In this document: piece by piece, positions 53,899 through 62,840 of the stretch
Position numbering within the stretch: position 1 is the first letter of the stretch
Layout: each line of letters opens with the position of its first letter
Position numbers and translations under genes: made by a program
Notes under the pieces: model-generated
Seen by the model: only the letters and a program-made list of their open reading frames with translations
Told to the model about the DNA's origin: nothing
The model's database searches: none
Assembly (NCBI RefSeq): GCF_010668805.1
Contig: NZ_WUFT01000003.1
Coordinates: 124,001 to 188,000 of the forward strand
Source: Rhizobium phaseoli
GTDB taxonomy: Bacteria > Pseudomonadota > Alphaproteobacteria > Rhizobiales > Rhizobiaceae
Length of the DNA: 64,000 nt
Direction of reading: 5' to 3'

Positions 53899-54567
53899 AT
53901 GAGTAACTCCGACCCCTTCCTCTCCGGCTTGACGGTAACGCGCCGCGATCTTCTCGGCGCCTTTGCCGTCGCTGCGATGGTGAGCGCCGTTCCCTTCGGT
54001 GCTTATGCGCAGGCGGCAGCTCCCGCCTCCGGCACTGCGCAGGCGATCGCCGACCATTTCTCCGGCGTCACGACGATGCAGGGCGAATTCGTGCAGTTCG
54101 GTCCGCGCGGCGAGCAGACCGGCGGCAAGTTCTTCATCCAGCGGCCCGGCAAACTGCGCTTCAATTATGACGACCCATCGCCGATGCGGGTGATCGCCGA
54201 CGGCAAAAACGTCGCCATCGGCAATACGAAGCTGAAAACCTGGGACCTCTATCCGCTCTCGAAGACGCCGCTCAGCCTGCTCCTGGCGCAGCATATCGAC
54301 CTGTCGGCCGGCATGGTGAAGCGCGTCAAGGAAGAGTCGGACCTGACGACGATCGCGCTCGGCAACAATACGGTGTTCGGCAGCTCGACCATCACCATGA
54401 TGTTCGACCCGAAGACCTACGACCTGCGTCAGTGGACGATCACCGACAACCAGGGCAAGGACACGTCGGTGATGATCTTCAATGTCAAGACAGGCATGCA
54501 GTTCGACGATCGCGTGTTCCGCGTGCCCTATGAGAGCATTCCAGGCACGGCAGCCTCACGCGACTGA
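53899..54567 (+). CDS. lolA: LolA-like outer-membrane lipoprotein carrier
   Basis: A 222-residue periplasmic protein. The N-terminus has TRRDLLGAFAVAAMVS and a signal cleavage site after AYAQA; the twin arginine followed by DLL suggests possible Tat export. The mature domain shows the LolA half-barrel pattern: FSGVTTMQGEFVQFGPRGEQ, GGKFFIQRPGKLRFNYDDPS, MRVIADGKNVAIGNTKLKTW and LDPKTYDLRQW-like strand (MMFDPKTYDLRQWTITDNQG). LolA carries lipoproteins from LolCDE to the outer membrane. AAGGAG precedes the start. It follows ftsK, an arrangement also seen in other alphaproteobacteria and gammaproteobacteria. Confidence 0.88.
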   Translation: MSNSDPFLSGLTVTRRDLLGAFAVAAMVSAVPFGAYAQAAAPASGTAQAIADHFSGVTTMQGEFVQFGPRGEQTGGKFFIQRPGKLRFNYDDPSPMRVIADGKNVAIGNTKLKTWDLYPLSKTPLSLLLAQHIDLSAGMVKRVKEESDLTTIALGNNTVFGSSTITMMFDPKTYDLRQWTITDNQGKDTSVMIFNVKTGMQFDDRVFRVPYESIPGTAASRD

Positions 54568-54692
54568 GGGTTTTCGGTTGATCGCCCGAGCCTTTTGCAC
54601 GCGGCCGGTTCCCTCCCGTCCGCCTTTGTTCTAAAGCCCTTTCATGAAAGCACGCCGTCTCGACACCCGGCGTGCGGGAAAGGGCTGGGAAT

Positions 54693-55496
54693 ATGGGCTT
54701 TTCGATCACCACCTGGAACATCAATTCGGTGCGGCTGCGCATGCCGATCGTCGAGCAGCTGGTTCTCAAGCACAGGCCCGACATTCTCTGCCTGCAGGAA
54801 ACCAAGGTGGCGAACGAGCTCTTTCCGGCCGCACCGCTGCGGGCGATGGGCTACGATCACATCATCATTCACGGCCAGAAAGGCTATCACGGCGTGGCGA
54901 TCGCCTCGCGGATTCCGCTGACGGAGGATCACCGGCAGGATTATTGCGGTGTCGGCGATGCCCGCCACATTTCGGCGATCTTCGAGCACGGCAATCGCCG
55001 TGTCCGGCTGCACAATTTCTACGTTCCAGCCGGCGGCGACGAGCCGGATCGCACCATCAATCCGAAATTCGGCCACAAACTCGATTTCATCGAGGAGATG
55101 AAGCGGCTGAAAGCCAATGGTGAGAGCAACACCTCCGCCATCCTGGTCGGCGACCTGAACGTCGCGCCGCTGGAGCACGATGTCTGGTCGCACAAGCAGC
55201 TTCTGAAGATCGTCAGCCATACGCCTGTCGAAACCGACGGGCTGCTCGAGGTGATGAAGCGCGGCGGCTGGCTCGATCTCATGCGCCAGCATGTGCCGGA
55301 GAACGAGAAGCTCTATACTTGGTGGAGCTACCGAGCCAAGGATTGGGAGGCGGCCGATCGCGGCCGCCGTCTCGACCATATCTGGTCGTCGTCGGATCTC
55401 GGGCCGCATCTCCGGCGGATCGAGATCCTGAAGGAGGCGCGCGGCTGGGACCGGCCCTCGGACCATGTGCCGGTCACGGCGCATTTCGATTTCTGA
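54693..55496 (+). CDS. xthA: Exodeoxyribonuclease III
   Basis: A 267-residue AP endonuclease/3'-exonuclease. Signatures: FSITTWNINSVRLRMPIVEQ with the metal-binding N, DILCLQETKVANELFP with the catalytic Glu, GYHGVAIASRIPLTEDHRQD, FYVPAGGDEPDRTINPKFGH, ILVGDLNVAPLEHDVWSHKQ with the D-x-N pair, and DRPSDHVPVTAHFDF with the catalytic Asp-His. All active-site residues of XthA are present. I use ATG 54693, with AGGG 8 nt upstream. The stop TGA overlaps the start of the following ATP-grasp reading frame. Confidence 0.93.
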   Translation: MGFSITTWNINSVRLRMPIVEQLVLKHRPDILCLQETKVANELFPAAPLRAMGYDHIIIHGQKGYHGVAIASRIPLTEDHRQDYCGVGDARHISAIFEHGNRRVRLHNFYVPAGGDEPDRTINPKFGHKLDFIEEMKRLKANGESNTSAILVGDLNVAPLEHDVWSHKQLLKIVSHTPVETDGLLEVMKRGGWLDLMRQHVPENEKLYTWWSYRAKDWEAADRGRRLDHIWSSSDLGPHLRRIEILKEARGWDRPSDHVPVTAHFDF

Positions 55497-56281
55497 TGCA
55501 GTGGCTTCTCCAGGAGTTTGAAGACACCCATAAGCTGGCCGAGGCACTCGACCAGCTCGCGATCCCGTACACATGGCACAAGGTCGTTCCGTTCATCGGC
55601 GAGCTTATCCCCGAGCCTGTCGTTGCCGATCCTGGCGCAGTGGTCATGTTCGGCTCCTACTCGCTGTGGAGGAACGCCGAGGCGAATGGCTACTGGCCTG
55701 GTGTATTCAAGCTGCGCCCATTCGTTCAGGAAGAGATGTGACATCCCTATCTCCTCAACGGCGCTGATGCGCTGTTCCTGACGCTGCGCGACGTTCCCGC
55801 GCGTCTGACTGACGATGGAAGGGATTGGTTCCTGCGCCCTGTCGACGACAGCAAGGAGGAACCTGGCAAAGTGAAGTCGACAGGCGAGGTCATCCAAATG
55901 GCAGCGAGGGTTCTTGCGCTCGACGAGGATGAAATCCCGACCGGATCGCTTCGTCACGATACGCTGCTGATGTTCACCAAGCCTGTCCGCATCCTGCGCG
56001 AATGGCGTCTCTGGGCCGTCAACGATCGGATCGTCACCTATTCGCTCTACAAGGACGGATCGCGTGTCATCCACCGCCATGAGATCGATGACGATGTGCT
56101 CGAATTCGGGCAGCGCATGGTGGACATCAACCCCGGCTACTCACCGGCCTATGTCATCGATGTCTGCCGTACAGAAGAGGGGTTGAAGCTGCTTGAGACG
56201 AACTGTCTCAATGCCGCCGGGTTCAACGCCGCAGACCTTGTGAAGCTTGCGGCGGCGATCGACGGCCTTACCCGCGATTGA
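55496..56281 (+). pseudogene. ATP-grasp domain protein (DUF4343 type) interrupted by one in-frame TGA
   Basis: Two reading frames in the same phase, 55496-55741 (81 codons) and 55742-56281, are separated only by a TGA at 55739-55741. Read through, they make one ~261-residue protein. The first part starts MQWLLQEFEDTHKLAEALDQ; the second has FRPV-like DWFLRPVDDSKEEPGKV, then REWRLWAVNDRIVTYSLYKD and YVIDVCRTEEGLKLLETNCL, which correspond to the ATP-grasp core. A TGG (Trp) to TGA change would explain it. The 3' part has a GTG at 55871 with AGGAGG 11 nt upstream, so re-initiation cannot be excluded. The start overlaps xthA by one base (TGATG). Confidence 0.75.
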
Positions 56282-56328
56282 GCTTGCGCCTGATGGATGT
56301 GTTCGATCGAGTCCGGCGCTCCCGGGCT

Positions 56329-56784
56329 TCAGCTGAAGCGGTAGAACTGGCTTGCGGCCTTTGCCGCAAGTTCGGCGAGATTGTCGCGGATGCGGTTCTG
56401 GATCAGCAGGGCTGCGTCCGGATATTCCTCGATCAGCCGGTGGAAAAGGGCGCGGGTGATGCGGATGATGCCGGTGTCCTCGCGCGCCACCGCGGTGAAC
56501 TTGCGCTCCACCAGCGTGACCAGCGCCAGTTCGGAAATCATCGTTCCGGGGCCGGCGATCCCCTCCGTCTTCTGTATGCCGTCGCTGCTTGCGGCGCTCA
56601 GCTCCAGGCTGCCGCTGAGGACGACATAGGCACTCTCGGCGGGCGAGCCCTGGCGAAACAGCATCTGGCCGGCGGCGATCATGCGCCGATCGGCGCCGAA
56701 GGCGATCAACCGCAGCTGATCCTCGTTCATGTCCCTGAACAAAGGAAGCTGCGCGAGCATGTGTATGTCGTCGGTCAGCGCCAT
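56329..56784 (-). CDS. Stand-alone cyclic-nucleotide-binding domain protein
   Basis: A 151-residue protein containing a single CRP-type cNMP-binding beta barrel: LAQLPLFRDMNEDQLRLIAF, AAGQMLFRQGSPAESAYVVL, GSLELSA, and GPGTMISELALVTLVERKFT, where the phosphate cassette is GTMISELALV. The DNA-binding winged helix of CRP/FNR proteins is missing; the C-terminus is a short helix (NRIRDNLAELAAKAASQFYR). It is probably a sensor or adaptor that binds cAMP, cGMP or something similar. It lies on the minus strand, downstream of the response regulator gene and separated from it by palindromic repeats. Confidence 0.82.
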   Translation of the reverse strand: MALTDDIHMLAQLPLFRDMNEDQLRLIAFGADRRMIAAGQMLFRQGSPAESAYVVLSGSLELSAASSDGIQKTEGIAGPGTMISELALVTLVERKFTAVAREDTGIIRITRALFHRLIEEYPDAALLIQNRIRDNLAELAAKAASQFYRFS

Positions 56785-56804
56785 GCGGGCTTTTCGCCTA
56801 AGAG

Positions 56805-56900
56805 CAATTCCAGCAAAAGCGCGTAGCGGCTTTGCTGGAATTGCGTGAAAACAGAGAGATAGAGCATTTCCGTGATTCGGAGAAAAATGAAAATGCTCTA
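56805..56900. repeat. Two adjacent palindromes between the cNMP-binding and response-regulator genes
   Basis: The first has CAATTCCAGCAAA (56805-56817) against TTTGCTGGAATTG (56831-56843), perfect over 13 bp and related to the CAATTCC repeats elsewhere. The second has TAGAGCATTT (56860-56869) against AAATGCTCTA (56891-56900). The second overlaps the response-regulator stop codon and can act as its terminator. Confidence 0.7.
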
Positions 56901-57581
56901 GGGTATGATCTTGTAGCCGCCGTTTTCGGTAACGAGGATTTCGGCATTGGAGGGATCGCGCTCGATCTTCTGGCGCAGCCGGTAGACGTGGGTTTCCAGC
57001 GTATGCGTCGTCACGCCGGAATTATAGCCCCAGACCTCTTCGAGAAGCACGTCGCGGGTCACGACCTTCTGTTCGGCACGATAGAGGTAGCGGATGATCG
57101 CCGCCTCCTTTTCCGTCAGGCGGATCTTCTGGCCGTTGTCGGTGGTGAGCAGCTTCTGGCTCGGCTTGAAGAGGTAGGGGCCGACGGTGAAGGTGGCGTC
57201 CTCGCTCTGCTCGTGCTGGCGCAGCTGCACGCGAATGCGCGCGAGCAGCACGGCGAAGCGGAAGGGCTTGGTGACATAGTCGTTGGCGCCGGCTTCGAGG
57301 CCAAGGATCGTATCCGAATCGGTATCGTGGCCGGTCAGCATGATGATCGGCGCCTTGAAGCCGCCCTTGCGCAGCAGTTTCACCGCCTCGCGGCCATCCA
57401 TATCGGGCAGGCCGACATCCATGATCAGCAGATCGACCGGTGTCGAGCGGGCGGTCGCAACACCCTTGCCGGCGTTGGCTTCCTGCAGAACCGAAAATTC
57501 CTCATACAGCGACAATTGCTCCGTCAGCGTCTGACGAAGGTCGTCGTCGTCATCCACCAGAAGAATGGTGCGTGCGGTCAT
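56898..57581 (-). CDS. OmpR/PhoB-family response regulator (CenR-like)
   Basis: A 227-residue two-domain regulator. The receiver contains TILLVDDDDDLRQTLTEQLS with the acidic pocket, the phospho-acceptor Asp in DLLIMDVGLPDMDGREAVKL, the Thr in IIMLTGHDTDSDTILGLEAG and the Lys in NDYVTKPFRFAVLLARIRVQ. The C-terminal winged helix has RLTEKEAAIIRYLYRAEQKV, VTRDVLLEEVWGYNSGVTTH and TLETHVYRLRQKIERDPSNA. The whole resembles the CenR cell-envelope regulator of alphaproteobacteria, essential in several of them. No histidine kinase gene is adjacent. ATG 57581 has GAGG upstream; upstream in-frame codons are judged non-coding. Confidence 0.88.
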   Translation of the reverse strand: MTARTILLVDDDDDLRQTLTEQLSLYEEFSVLQEANAGKGVATARSTPVDLLIMDVGLPDMDGREAVKLLRKGGFKAPIIMLTGHDTDSDTILGLEAGANDYVTKPFRFAVLLARIRVQLRQHEQSEDATFTVGPYLFKPSQKLLTTDNGQKIRLTEKEAAIIRYLYRAEQKVVTRDVLLEEVWGYNSGVTTHTLETHVYRLRQKIERDPSNAEILVTENGGYKIIP

Positions 57582-57747
57582 GCCGTCTTGTCCTCGTGTT
57601 ATCTTCCCTAGTCCTACGCCAAATTCCGGGTTTGGCAAGGATCGGGCGGCGGGCTGTTGCCGCACAGGTTTTCATATGATTTCAATGGGAGCCCCAGACA
57701 ATGCAAGACATGCGAGAAAAATGGAAAAAACAAGGCGGAAGCCGGGG

Positions 57748-58269
57748 ATGAAGCCGTCGACGATCGTGGTGCGTCCGGCGCCGGGGCGCAAAAGCCGGGC
57801 GATCGTCCGGCTCGGCGCCATCACCTTGCCCGCCGCGATCGGCCGCTCCGGCCGCACCGCCATCAAACGCGAGGGCGACGGCGCCACGCCGATCGCCTCG
57901 ATGCGGCTGATATCCGGCTTTCGTCGCGGCGAGCGGAACGGCCGGCTCGTCACTTCGCTTCCCATCCGCCGCATCCGCGCCGACATGCTCTGGTGCGATC
58001 AGCCGGACAATGCCAGCTATAATCGCCTCGTCCGGGCGCCATTCGGCGCAAGCCACGAGGAGATGCGGCGCGGCGACGGGCTCTACGATATCTGCCTGGT
58101 GATGGACTGGAACATCTCTTCGCGGGCGCGCAATCGCGGTTCGGCGATCTTCTTCCATCTGATCCGGCCGGGCTACGAGCCGACGGCCGGCTGCGTGGCG
58201 GTCAGCCTGCGTGACATGCGCCGGCTTCTGCCGCATCTTCGGAAAGGGACGATTGTCCGGGTCTTCTGA
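57748..58269 (+). CDS. YkuD-type L,D-transpeptidase-like protein
   Basis: A 173-residue protein with the YkuD catalytic fold: KREGDGATPIASMRLISGFR (DGxTP motif), VMDWNISSRARNRGSAIFFH and HLIRPGYEPTAGCVAVSLRD, in which His and the catalytic Cys of H-x(n)-G-x-x-x-x-G-C-V are conserved. Such enzymes crosslink peptidoglycan or attach proteins to it. No signal peptide is obvious from ATG 57748 (GGAAG 6 nt upstream); alternative starts at 57676 and 57721 would only add polar residues. This is unusual for a periplasmic enzyme, so export may be non-classical or the start misjudged. It is divergent from the response regulator. Confidence 0.78.
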   Translation: MKPSTIVVRPAPGRKSRAIVRLGAITLPAAIGRSGRTAIKREGDGATPIASMRLISGFRRGERNGRLVTSLPIRRIRADMLWCDQPDNASYNRLVRAPFGASHEEMRRGDGLYDICLVMDWNISSRARNRGSAIFFHLIRPGYEPTAGCVAVSLRDMRRLLPHLRKGTIVRVF

Positions 58270-58400
58270 TTGTCTTCCGGATACGGCTGCCTATATGTTT
58301 CCGGTGACCGAGCGCTCAGGCTGAAATGCGCTCCGGGACGCCTAAAAGTGTGGGCGCAATTCATGCCTCGTCCAATTCTTCAAACTCCCGGAGATACATT

Positions 58401-59231
58401 GTGACCGCTCAACCCATCATCACTTTCCATGACGGACATTCCATTCCCCAGGTCGGCCTCGGCGTCTGGCAGACGCCGCAAGACATTGCCGCCCCGACGG
58501 TGCGCACCGCAATTGCCGCCGGCTATCGCCATATCGATACGGCGTCCGGCTACGACAACGAAGAGGGCGTCGGTGAAGGCATCCGCTCGTCCGGCCTCGA
58601 CCGCAAGGATATCTTCGTCACCACCAAGCTTCGGAATACCGACCAGGGTTACGACAATGCGCTCAGCGCCTTCGACGGCAGCCTGAAGAAGCTCGGTTCC
58701 GACTATGTCGATCTCTATCTCATTCACTGGCCGTCGCCGCATCGCGGCCTCTACACCGAGACCTGGAAGGCTTTCGTGCGCATCCGCGAAGAGGGCCGCG
58801 CCCGCTCGATCGGCGTGTCGAATTTCTTCCCCGAACATCTGGAGCGCATCATCGGCGAAACCGGCGTCCTTCCGGTCATCAACCAGATCGAGCTGCATCC
58901 CGACTTCCAGCAGAAGGCTTCGCAGGCGGCGCACAAGAAGCTGAATATCGCCACCGAATCCTGGAGCCCACTCGGCCAGGGCAAGTTCATCTCGAACCCG
59001 GTTATCGGTGAGATCGCCGGCAAGCATCGGAAGACGCCGGCCCAGGTCATCATCCGCTGGCACCTCGACACCGGCCTCGTCGTCATCCCGAAGTCGGTGA
59101 CGCCGTCGCGTATCGAGGAGAATTTCCAGGTATTCGACTTCAAGCTTGATGCCGATGACCTGGCGGCGATCGCCAAGCTCGACAGCGCCGGCGCCCGCAT
59201 GGGACCGGACCCGATGACGGCAACCTTCTGA
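58401..59231 (+). CDS. Aldo/keto reductase
   Basis: A 276-residue NADPH-dependent oxidoreductase of the AKR superfamily (2,5-diketogluconate reductase / AKR5-type). The tetrad is visible: Asp in YRHIDTASGYDNEEGVGEGI, Tyr in SGYDNE, Lys in DIFVTTKLRNTDQGYDNALS and His in DYVDLYLIHWPSPH. The cofactor tail has VIPKSVTPSRIEENFQVFDF. Start is GTG at 58401 with GGAG 8 nt upstream; the longer ORF from 58326 lacks one. It reduces aldehydes or ketones of unknown identity. It runs tail to tail with leuC across a strong terminator. Confidence 0.9.
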   Translation: MTAQPIITFHDGHSIPQVGLGVWQTPQDIAAPTVRTAIAAGYRHIDTASGYDNEEGVGEGIRSSGLDRKDIFVTTKLRNTDQGYDNALSAFDGSLKKLGSDYVDLYLIHWPSPHRGLYTETWKAFVRIREEGRARSIGVSNFFPEHLERIIGETGVLPVINQIELHPDFQQKASQAAHKKLNIATESWSPLGQGKFISNPVIGEIAGKHRKTPAQVIIRWHLDTGLVVIPKSVTPSRIEENFQVFDFKLDADDLAAIAKLDSAGARMGPDPMTATF

Positions 59232-59280
59232 TCGTCGTTTCGATCATTGCCAGCCGAGCTGCAGGATCAATAATTGACGA

Positions 59281-59318
59281 AGCCCACCGATGCGCTCGAG
59301 GCGCATCGGTGGGCTTTC
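59281..59318. terminator. Bidirectional terminator between the aldo/keto reductase gene and leuC
   Basis: AGCCCACCGATGCGC (59281-59295) pairs perfectly with GCGCATCGGTGGGCT (59301-59315) around a TCGAG loop, followed by TTTC. The 15-bp stem serves both converging genes. Confidence 0.88.
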
Positions 59319-59338
59319 AATTTCGGCCGTTTAGCGGA

Positions 59339-60748
59339 TCAGTTCCAGTCGCGGATATCGACGAAGTGACCGGCGATTGCGGCGGCAGCGGCCATTGCCG
59401 GCGAGACGAGATGCGTGCGGCCCTTGAAGCCCTGACGGCCTTCGAAGTTGCGGTTCGAGGTCGAGGCGCAACGCTCGCCCGGCTTCAGGCGGTCGTCATT
59501 CATGGCAAGACACATCGAGCAGCCCGGCTCGCGCCAGTCGAAGCCGGCCGCCTTGAAGATCTTGTCGAGGCCTTCGGCTTCGGCCTGTTCCTTGACGAGG
59601 CCGGAGCCCGGAACGATCATTGCGTCGACGGTTGAAGCAACCGTCTTGCCTTCGACGACCTTGGCGACTTCGCGCAGATCCTCGATGCGGCCGTTGGTGC
59701 AGGAGCCGATGAAGACGCGATCGAGCGTGATGTCGGTCATCTTGGTGCCGGGCTTCAGACCCATATAGTCGAGGGCGCGCCATTTGGAGGTGCGCTTGGT
59801 CTCGTCCTGGATATCGTCGGGGTTCGGCACGATGCCCTGGACGGAGATGACGTCCTCGGGCGAGGAGCCCCAGGAGACGATCGGCGGCAGGCTGGCGGCA
59901 TCGAGCACGACGACGCGGTCATAGTGAGCGCCTTCGTCGGTCTGCAGCGTCTTCCAGTAGGCGATCGCCTGTTCCAGCGCCTCGCCCTTCGGCGCGCGCG
60001 GCTTGCCCTTGATGTATTCGAAGGTCTTTTCGTCAGGGGCGATCAGGCCGGCGCGGGCGCCGCCTTCGATCGTCATGTTGCAGATGGTCATGCGGCCTTC
60101 CATCGACAGCGCGCGGATCGCTTCGCCGGCAAATTCGATGACGTGGCCGGTGCCGCCGGCGGTGCCGATTTCGCCGATGATGGCGAGGATGATGTCCTTG
60201 GCGGTGACGTGCGGCGGCAGCAGGCCGTCGACCCGCACCAGCATGTTCTTCGCCTTCTTCTGGATCAGCGTCTGGGTCGCCAGCACATGCTCGACCTCGG
60301 AGGTGCCGATGCCGTGCGCCAGCGCGCCGAAGGCGCCGTGCGTCGAGGTGTGGCTGTCACCACAGACGATGGTCATGCCGGGCAGGGTGAAGCCCTGTTC
60401 CGGACCGACGATGTGGACGATGCCCTGGCGCTTGTCGCTTGCCGAATAATATTCGACGCCGAATTCGGCGGCGTTGGTGGCCAGCGCTTCCACCTGGATG
60501 CGGCTTTCCTCGTTCTTGATGCCGAGATGGCGATCGGGCGAGGTCGGAACGTTATGGTCGACGACGGCGAGCGTCTTTTCCGGGGCGCGAACCTTGCGGC
60601 CGGTCATGCGCAGGCCTTCGAAAGCTTGCGGCGAGGTGACTTCGTGGACCAGATGGCGGTCGATGTAGAGAAGACAGGTGCCGTCTGCCTGTTCGTCGAC
60701 CAGGTGATCGTCCCAGATCTTGTCGTAGAGGGTACGCGGTGCGCTCAT
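59339..60748 (-). CDS. leuC: 3-isopropylmalate dehydratase, large subunit
   Basis: Isomerises 2- to 3-isopropylmalate in leucine synthesis, with LeuD as small subunit (not in this window). The 469-residue aconitase-family protein has [60 protein letters not shown] (first [4Fe-4S] Cys) and [20 protein letters not shown], which supplies the other two cluster cysteines (CxxC). C-terminal [20 protein letters not shown] and [20 protein letters not shown] are standard. Its start is preceded by a terminator-like hairpin and a short ORF that could belong to a leader. Confidence 0.95.
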   Translation of the reverse strand: MSAPRTLYDKIWDDHLVDEQADGTCLLYIDRHLVHEVTSPQAFEGLRMTGRKVRAPEKTLAVVDHNVPTSPDRHLGIKNEESRIQVEALATNAAEFGVEYYSASDKRQGIVHIVGPEQGFTLPGMTIVCGDSHTSTHGAFGALAHGIGTSEVEHVLATQTLIQKKAKNMLVRVDGLLPPHVTAKDIILAIIGEIGTAGGTGHVIEFAGEAIRALSMEGRMTICNMTIEGGARAGLIAPDEKTFEYIKGKPRAPKGEALEQAIAYWKTLQTDEGAHYDRVVVLDAASLPPIVSWGSSPEDVISVQGIVPNPDDIQDETKRTSKWRALDYMGLKPGTKMTDITLDRVFIGSCTNGRIEDLREVAKVVEGKTVASTVDAMIVPGSGLVKEQAEAEGLDKIFKAAGFDWREPGCSMCLAMNDDRLKPGERCASTSNRNFEGRQGFKGRTHLVSPAMAAAAAIAGHFVDIRDWN

Positions 60749-60788
60749 GGCGTTAAGTCCGTTTTTTGGATGCTTTGGGAAATCGAGT

Positions 60789-60809
60789 AAAAAGCGGATC
60801 AGGCTCCGC
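60789..60809 (-). terminator. Small intrinsic terminator or attenuator upstream of leuC
   Basis: On the minus strand GCGGA (60809-60805) pairs with TCCGC (60798-60794) and is followed by five T. It lies 15 nt after the end of a 41-codon ORF and ~41 nt before the leuC start, so it either ends the upstream unit or attenuates leuC. Confidence 0.55.
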
Positions 60810-60823
60810 CGGCCGTCGTTCGA

Positions 60824-60949
60824 TCAACGAAGTCGGCTGCTAAGCGCACCGGAAACGCATGCAAAGAACCGCGCCGGCAGGCGATAGTGGTCCTGCAGCA
60901 CGAAAATATGCGCGCCTGTGCATCTGAACTTGGATTCCATCGCCTGCAT
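60824..60949 (-). CDS. Possible 41-codon ORF in the leuC upstream region
   Basis: An ATG at 60949 begins a short frame (MQAMESKFRCTGAHIFVLQD... ending SSRLR) that stops at 60824. No good Shine-Dalgarno is visible and no leucine run is present (Leu occurs four times, dispersed), so it is not a textbook attenuation peptide. It is followed at once by a terminator-like hairpin, which makes a small gene or leader ORF conceivable. The evidence is weak. Confidence 0.35.
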   Translation of the reverse strand: MQAMESKFRCTGAHIFVLQDHYRLPARFFACVSGALSSRLR

Positions 60950-61032
60950 ATAACGATTTTTCGCGGCGGCTTCAATTTGAATCATCAAAGAGCGTCCGCG
61001 GTCCCCTCAGCCGTGTCACGGCTGTCGATCGT

Positions 61033-61851
61033 TCACCGCGACTTCATCCACTTCTCCGTCCGCCGCAGCGCCAGCGACAGGCCGATCGTCAGGATCAGGT
61101 AGATATAGGTGACGATCGAATAGGTTTCGAAGAAGCGGAAGGAGCCGGCGGCATAGACCTTGCCCATCTGGGTGATGTCGGCGACGCCGAGCACGGAGAC
61201 GAGCGATGAATCCTTCACCATCGAAACGAAATCGTTGGAAAGCGGCGGGAAGATCACCCGGATCGCCTGCGGGAAGACGACGGAACGGAAGCGCCGGTAG
61301 CGGGAAAGGCCGAGCGCCTTGGCCGCCTCGATCTGGCCGAGATCGACCGACTGGAAACCGGCCCGAAAGATCTCGGCGATGAAGGAGGAGTAACCGATCG
61401 TCAGGGCGATGATCGCCCGCCACATCAACGAGAGATCGCGCACCAGAATGGGCTCGGCCATGCCGGATGTCACCAGCGGCGAAATCAGGGCGTTATAGGA
61501 AGCAACCAGGGCCGGTGCACCGACGAAGGCGACGTAGAACAGGAGCACGAGGATCGGGATGCCGCGGATGATCTCGATGTAGAACCGGGCGATCTGGCGC
61601 AACACCGCGCTGTCGGCCATGCCGAGCAGGCAGATGCCGAGGCCGAGCACGGTGGCGAGCACGAAGGCGACCAGCGTGACGAAGACGGTGATGCCGACAC
61701 CGTTGACGACGGTGCGGAAAACCTGGGCATAGATATCGTTGGCGACGATGACGGCAGCAAGGGCAATGCCGATCACGACAAGCGCGATCAGCCACCAGGG
61801 ATAGTCGTCCTTGACGTGTCTGTCGGGAGATGGTCGCAAGGCCATCAGCAA
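61033..61851 (-). CDS. Polar amino-acid ABC transporter, permease
   Basis: A 272-residue inner-membrane protein of the HisM/GlnP family. After a polar N-terminus the membrane core has FRTVVNGVGITVFVTLVAFV, YIEIIRGIPILVLLFYVAFV and ALTIGYSSFIAEIFRAGFQS. The ATPase-contacting EAA loop is LGQIEAAKALGLSRYRRFRS. It forms a pair with the binding protein gene, which ends 10 bp upstream. No ATPase gene is present here, so the ATPase is encoded elsewhere or shared with another system. Confidence 0.9.
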   Translation of the reverse strand: MLMALRPSPDRHVKDDYPWWLIALVVIGIALAAVIVANDIYAQVFRTVVNGVGITVFVTLVAFVLATVLGLGICLLGMADSAVLRQIARFYIEIIRGIPILVLLFYVAFVGAPALVASYNALISPLVTSGMAEPILVRDLSLMWRAIIALTIGYSSFIAEIFRAGFQSVDLGQIEAAKALGLSRYRRFRSVVFPQAIRVIFPPLSNDFVSMVKDSSLVSVLGVADITQMGKVYAAGSFRFFETYSIVTYIYLILTIGLSLALRRTEKWMKSR

Positions 61852-61861
61852 TGGCTCGGCG

Positions 61862-62659
61862 TCATTCGCCCATCTTGTAGTCGAGGAACCACTTCTTGTT
61901 CAGCGCATCCAGCGTGCCGTCGGCCTTGAGCGCAGCGATGGCAGCATTGACCGGGGCGACGAGATCGGAGCCCTTCGGGAAAATGAAGCCGAAATCCTCG
62001 GTGCCGAGCGGCTCGCCGATCAGTTTCAGGGCGCCGCCCGAGGCATCGACATAACCCTTGCCGGCAGTGCCGTCGGTCAGCACGACGTCGACGTCGCCGG
62101 CCTTCAGGGCCTGGACGGTGGCGCCGAAGGTTTCGAACAGCTTAATGCGCGGGTTCTGTTCGTTGCCGTCCAGCACTTCATAGACGGCGGTATAGAAAGG
62201 CGTCGTGCCGGGTTGCGCGCCGACCAGGCCATCCTTGAATGCGGCGAAGGATTTTCCATCGGTGAAACGCTTCTCGTCGCCGCGCACCAGCATGAACTGC
62301 TGCGAGCGCATATAGGGCTCGGAGAAATCCACCTTCTGCTTGCGGTCTTCCTTGATGGTAATGCCGGTCATGCCGATATTGTACTGGCCGTCGGAAACCG
62401 CCTGGATCATCGCGTCCCAGCTGGTGTTCTGATACTCCACCTTGAAATTCAGCCGCTTGGCGATCTCGTTCATCGCATCATATTCCCAGCCGATCGGCTT
62501 GCCGGATTTCGGATCGACGAATTGCAGCGGCGGATAGGCATTCTCGGTAACGACGACGACGCTCTTGCCGCCGAGATCGGGCAGCTCAGCGGCCATTGCG
62601 GCGAGCGGCAGAAGAGTAAGGGCGGCTAAGCCCGCAAGAACGGTGCGGCGAAACAACAT
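61862..62659 (-). CDS. Amino-acid ABC transporter, periplasmic binding protein
   Basis: A 265-residue SBP_bac_3 protein. The signal peptide runs [20 protein letters not shown] and ends in AMAAE. The mature protein has [60 protein letters not shown] and [17 protein letters not shown], which form the ligand cleft of polar amino-acid binders; an Arg in the second half of the cleft usually holds the carboxylate. It feeds the permease that follows by 10 bp. The start at 62659 has AGGGAA upstream, and the in-frame ORF further upstream is an antisense shadow of rplS. Confidence 0.9.
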   Translation of the reverse strand: MLFRRTVLAGLAALTLLPLAAMAAELPDLGGKSVVVVTENAYPPLQFVDPKSGKPIGWEYDAMNEIAKRLNFKVEYQNTSWDAMIQAVSDGQYNIGMTGITIKEDRKQKVDFSEPYMRSQQFMLVRGDEKRFTDGKSFAAFKDGLVGAQPGTTPFYTAVYEVLDGNEQNPRIKLFETFGATVQALKAGDVDVVLTDGTAGKGYVDASGGALKLIGEPLGTEDFGFIFPKGSDLVAPVNAAIAALKADGTLDALNKKWFLDYKMGE

Positions 62660-62740
62660 TGATCGGTTCCCTAAAATTGAACGGCAAAAACTGTCATGGA
62701 AGATAGGTCCGAGGCAAGGCCGCCTGCTGCACGCCGAAGC

Positions 62741-62775
62741 AAAAAATAGAAAAAGGCGACCCGAAGGCCGCCTTT
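62741..62775 (-). terminator. Intrinsic terminator of rplS
   Basis: On the minus strand AAAGGCGGCC (62775-62766) pairs with GGTCGCCTTT (62761-62752, one mismatch) across a TTCG loop, followed by a T-rich tail (through 62741). It is 66 bp past the rplS stop. Confidence 0.82.
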
Positions 62776-62840
62776 CCAAGCGAAGAATTTCGCTCCAAGC
62801 GAAGAAGTCTGCTTGAAGCAAAGACTGCGTCGCGCAGATG

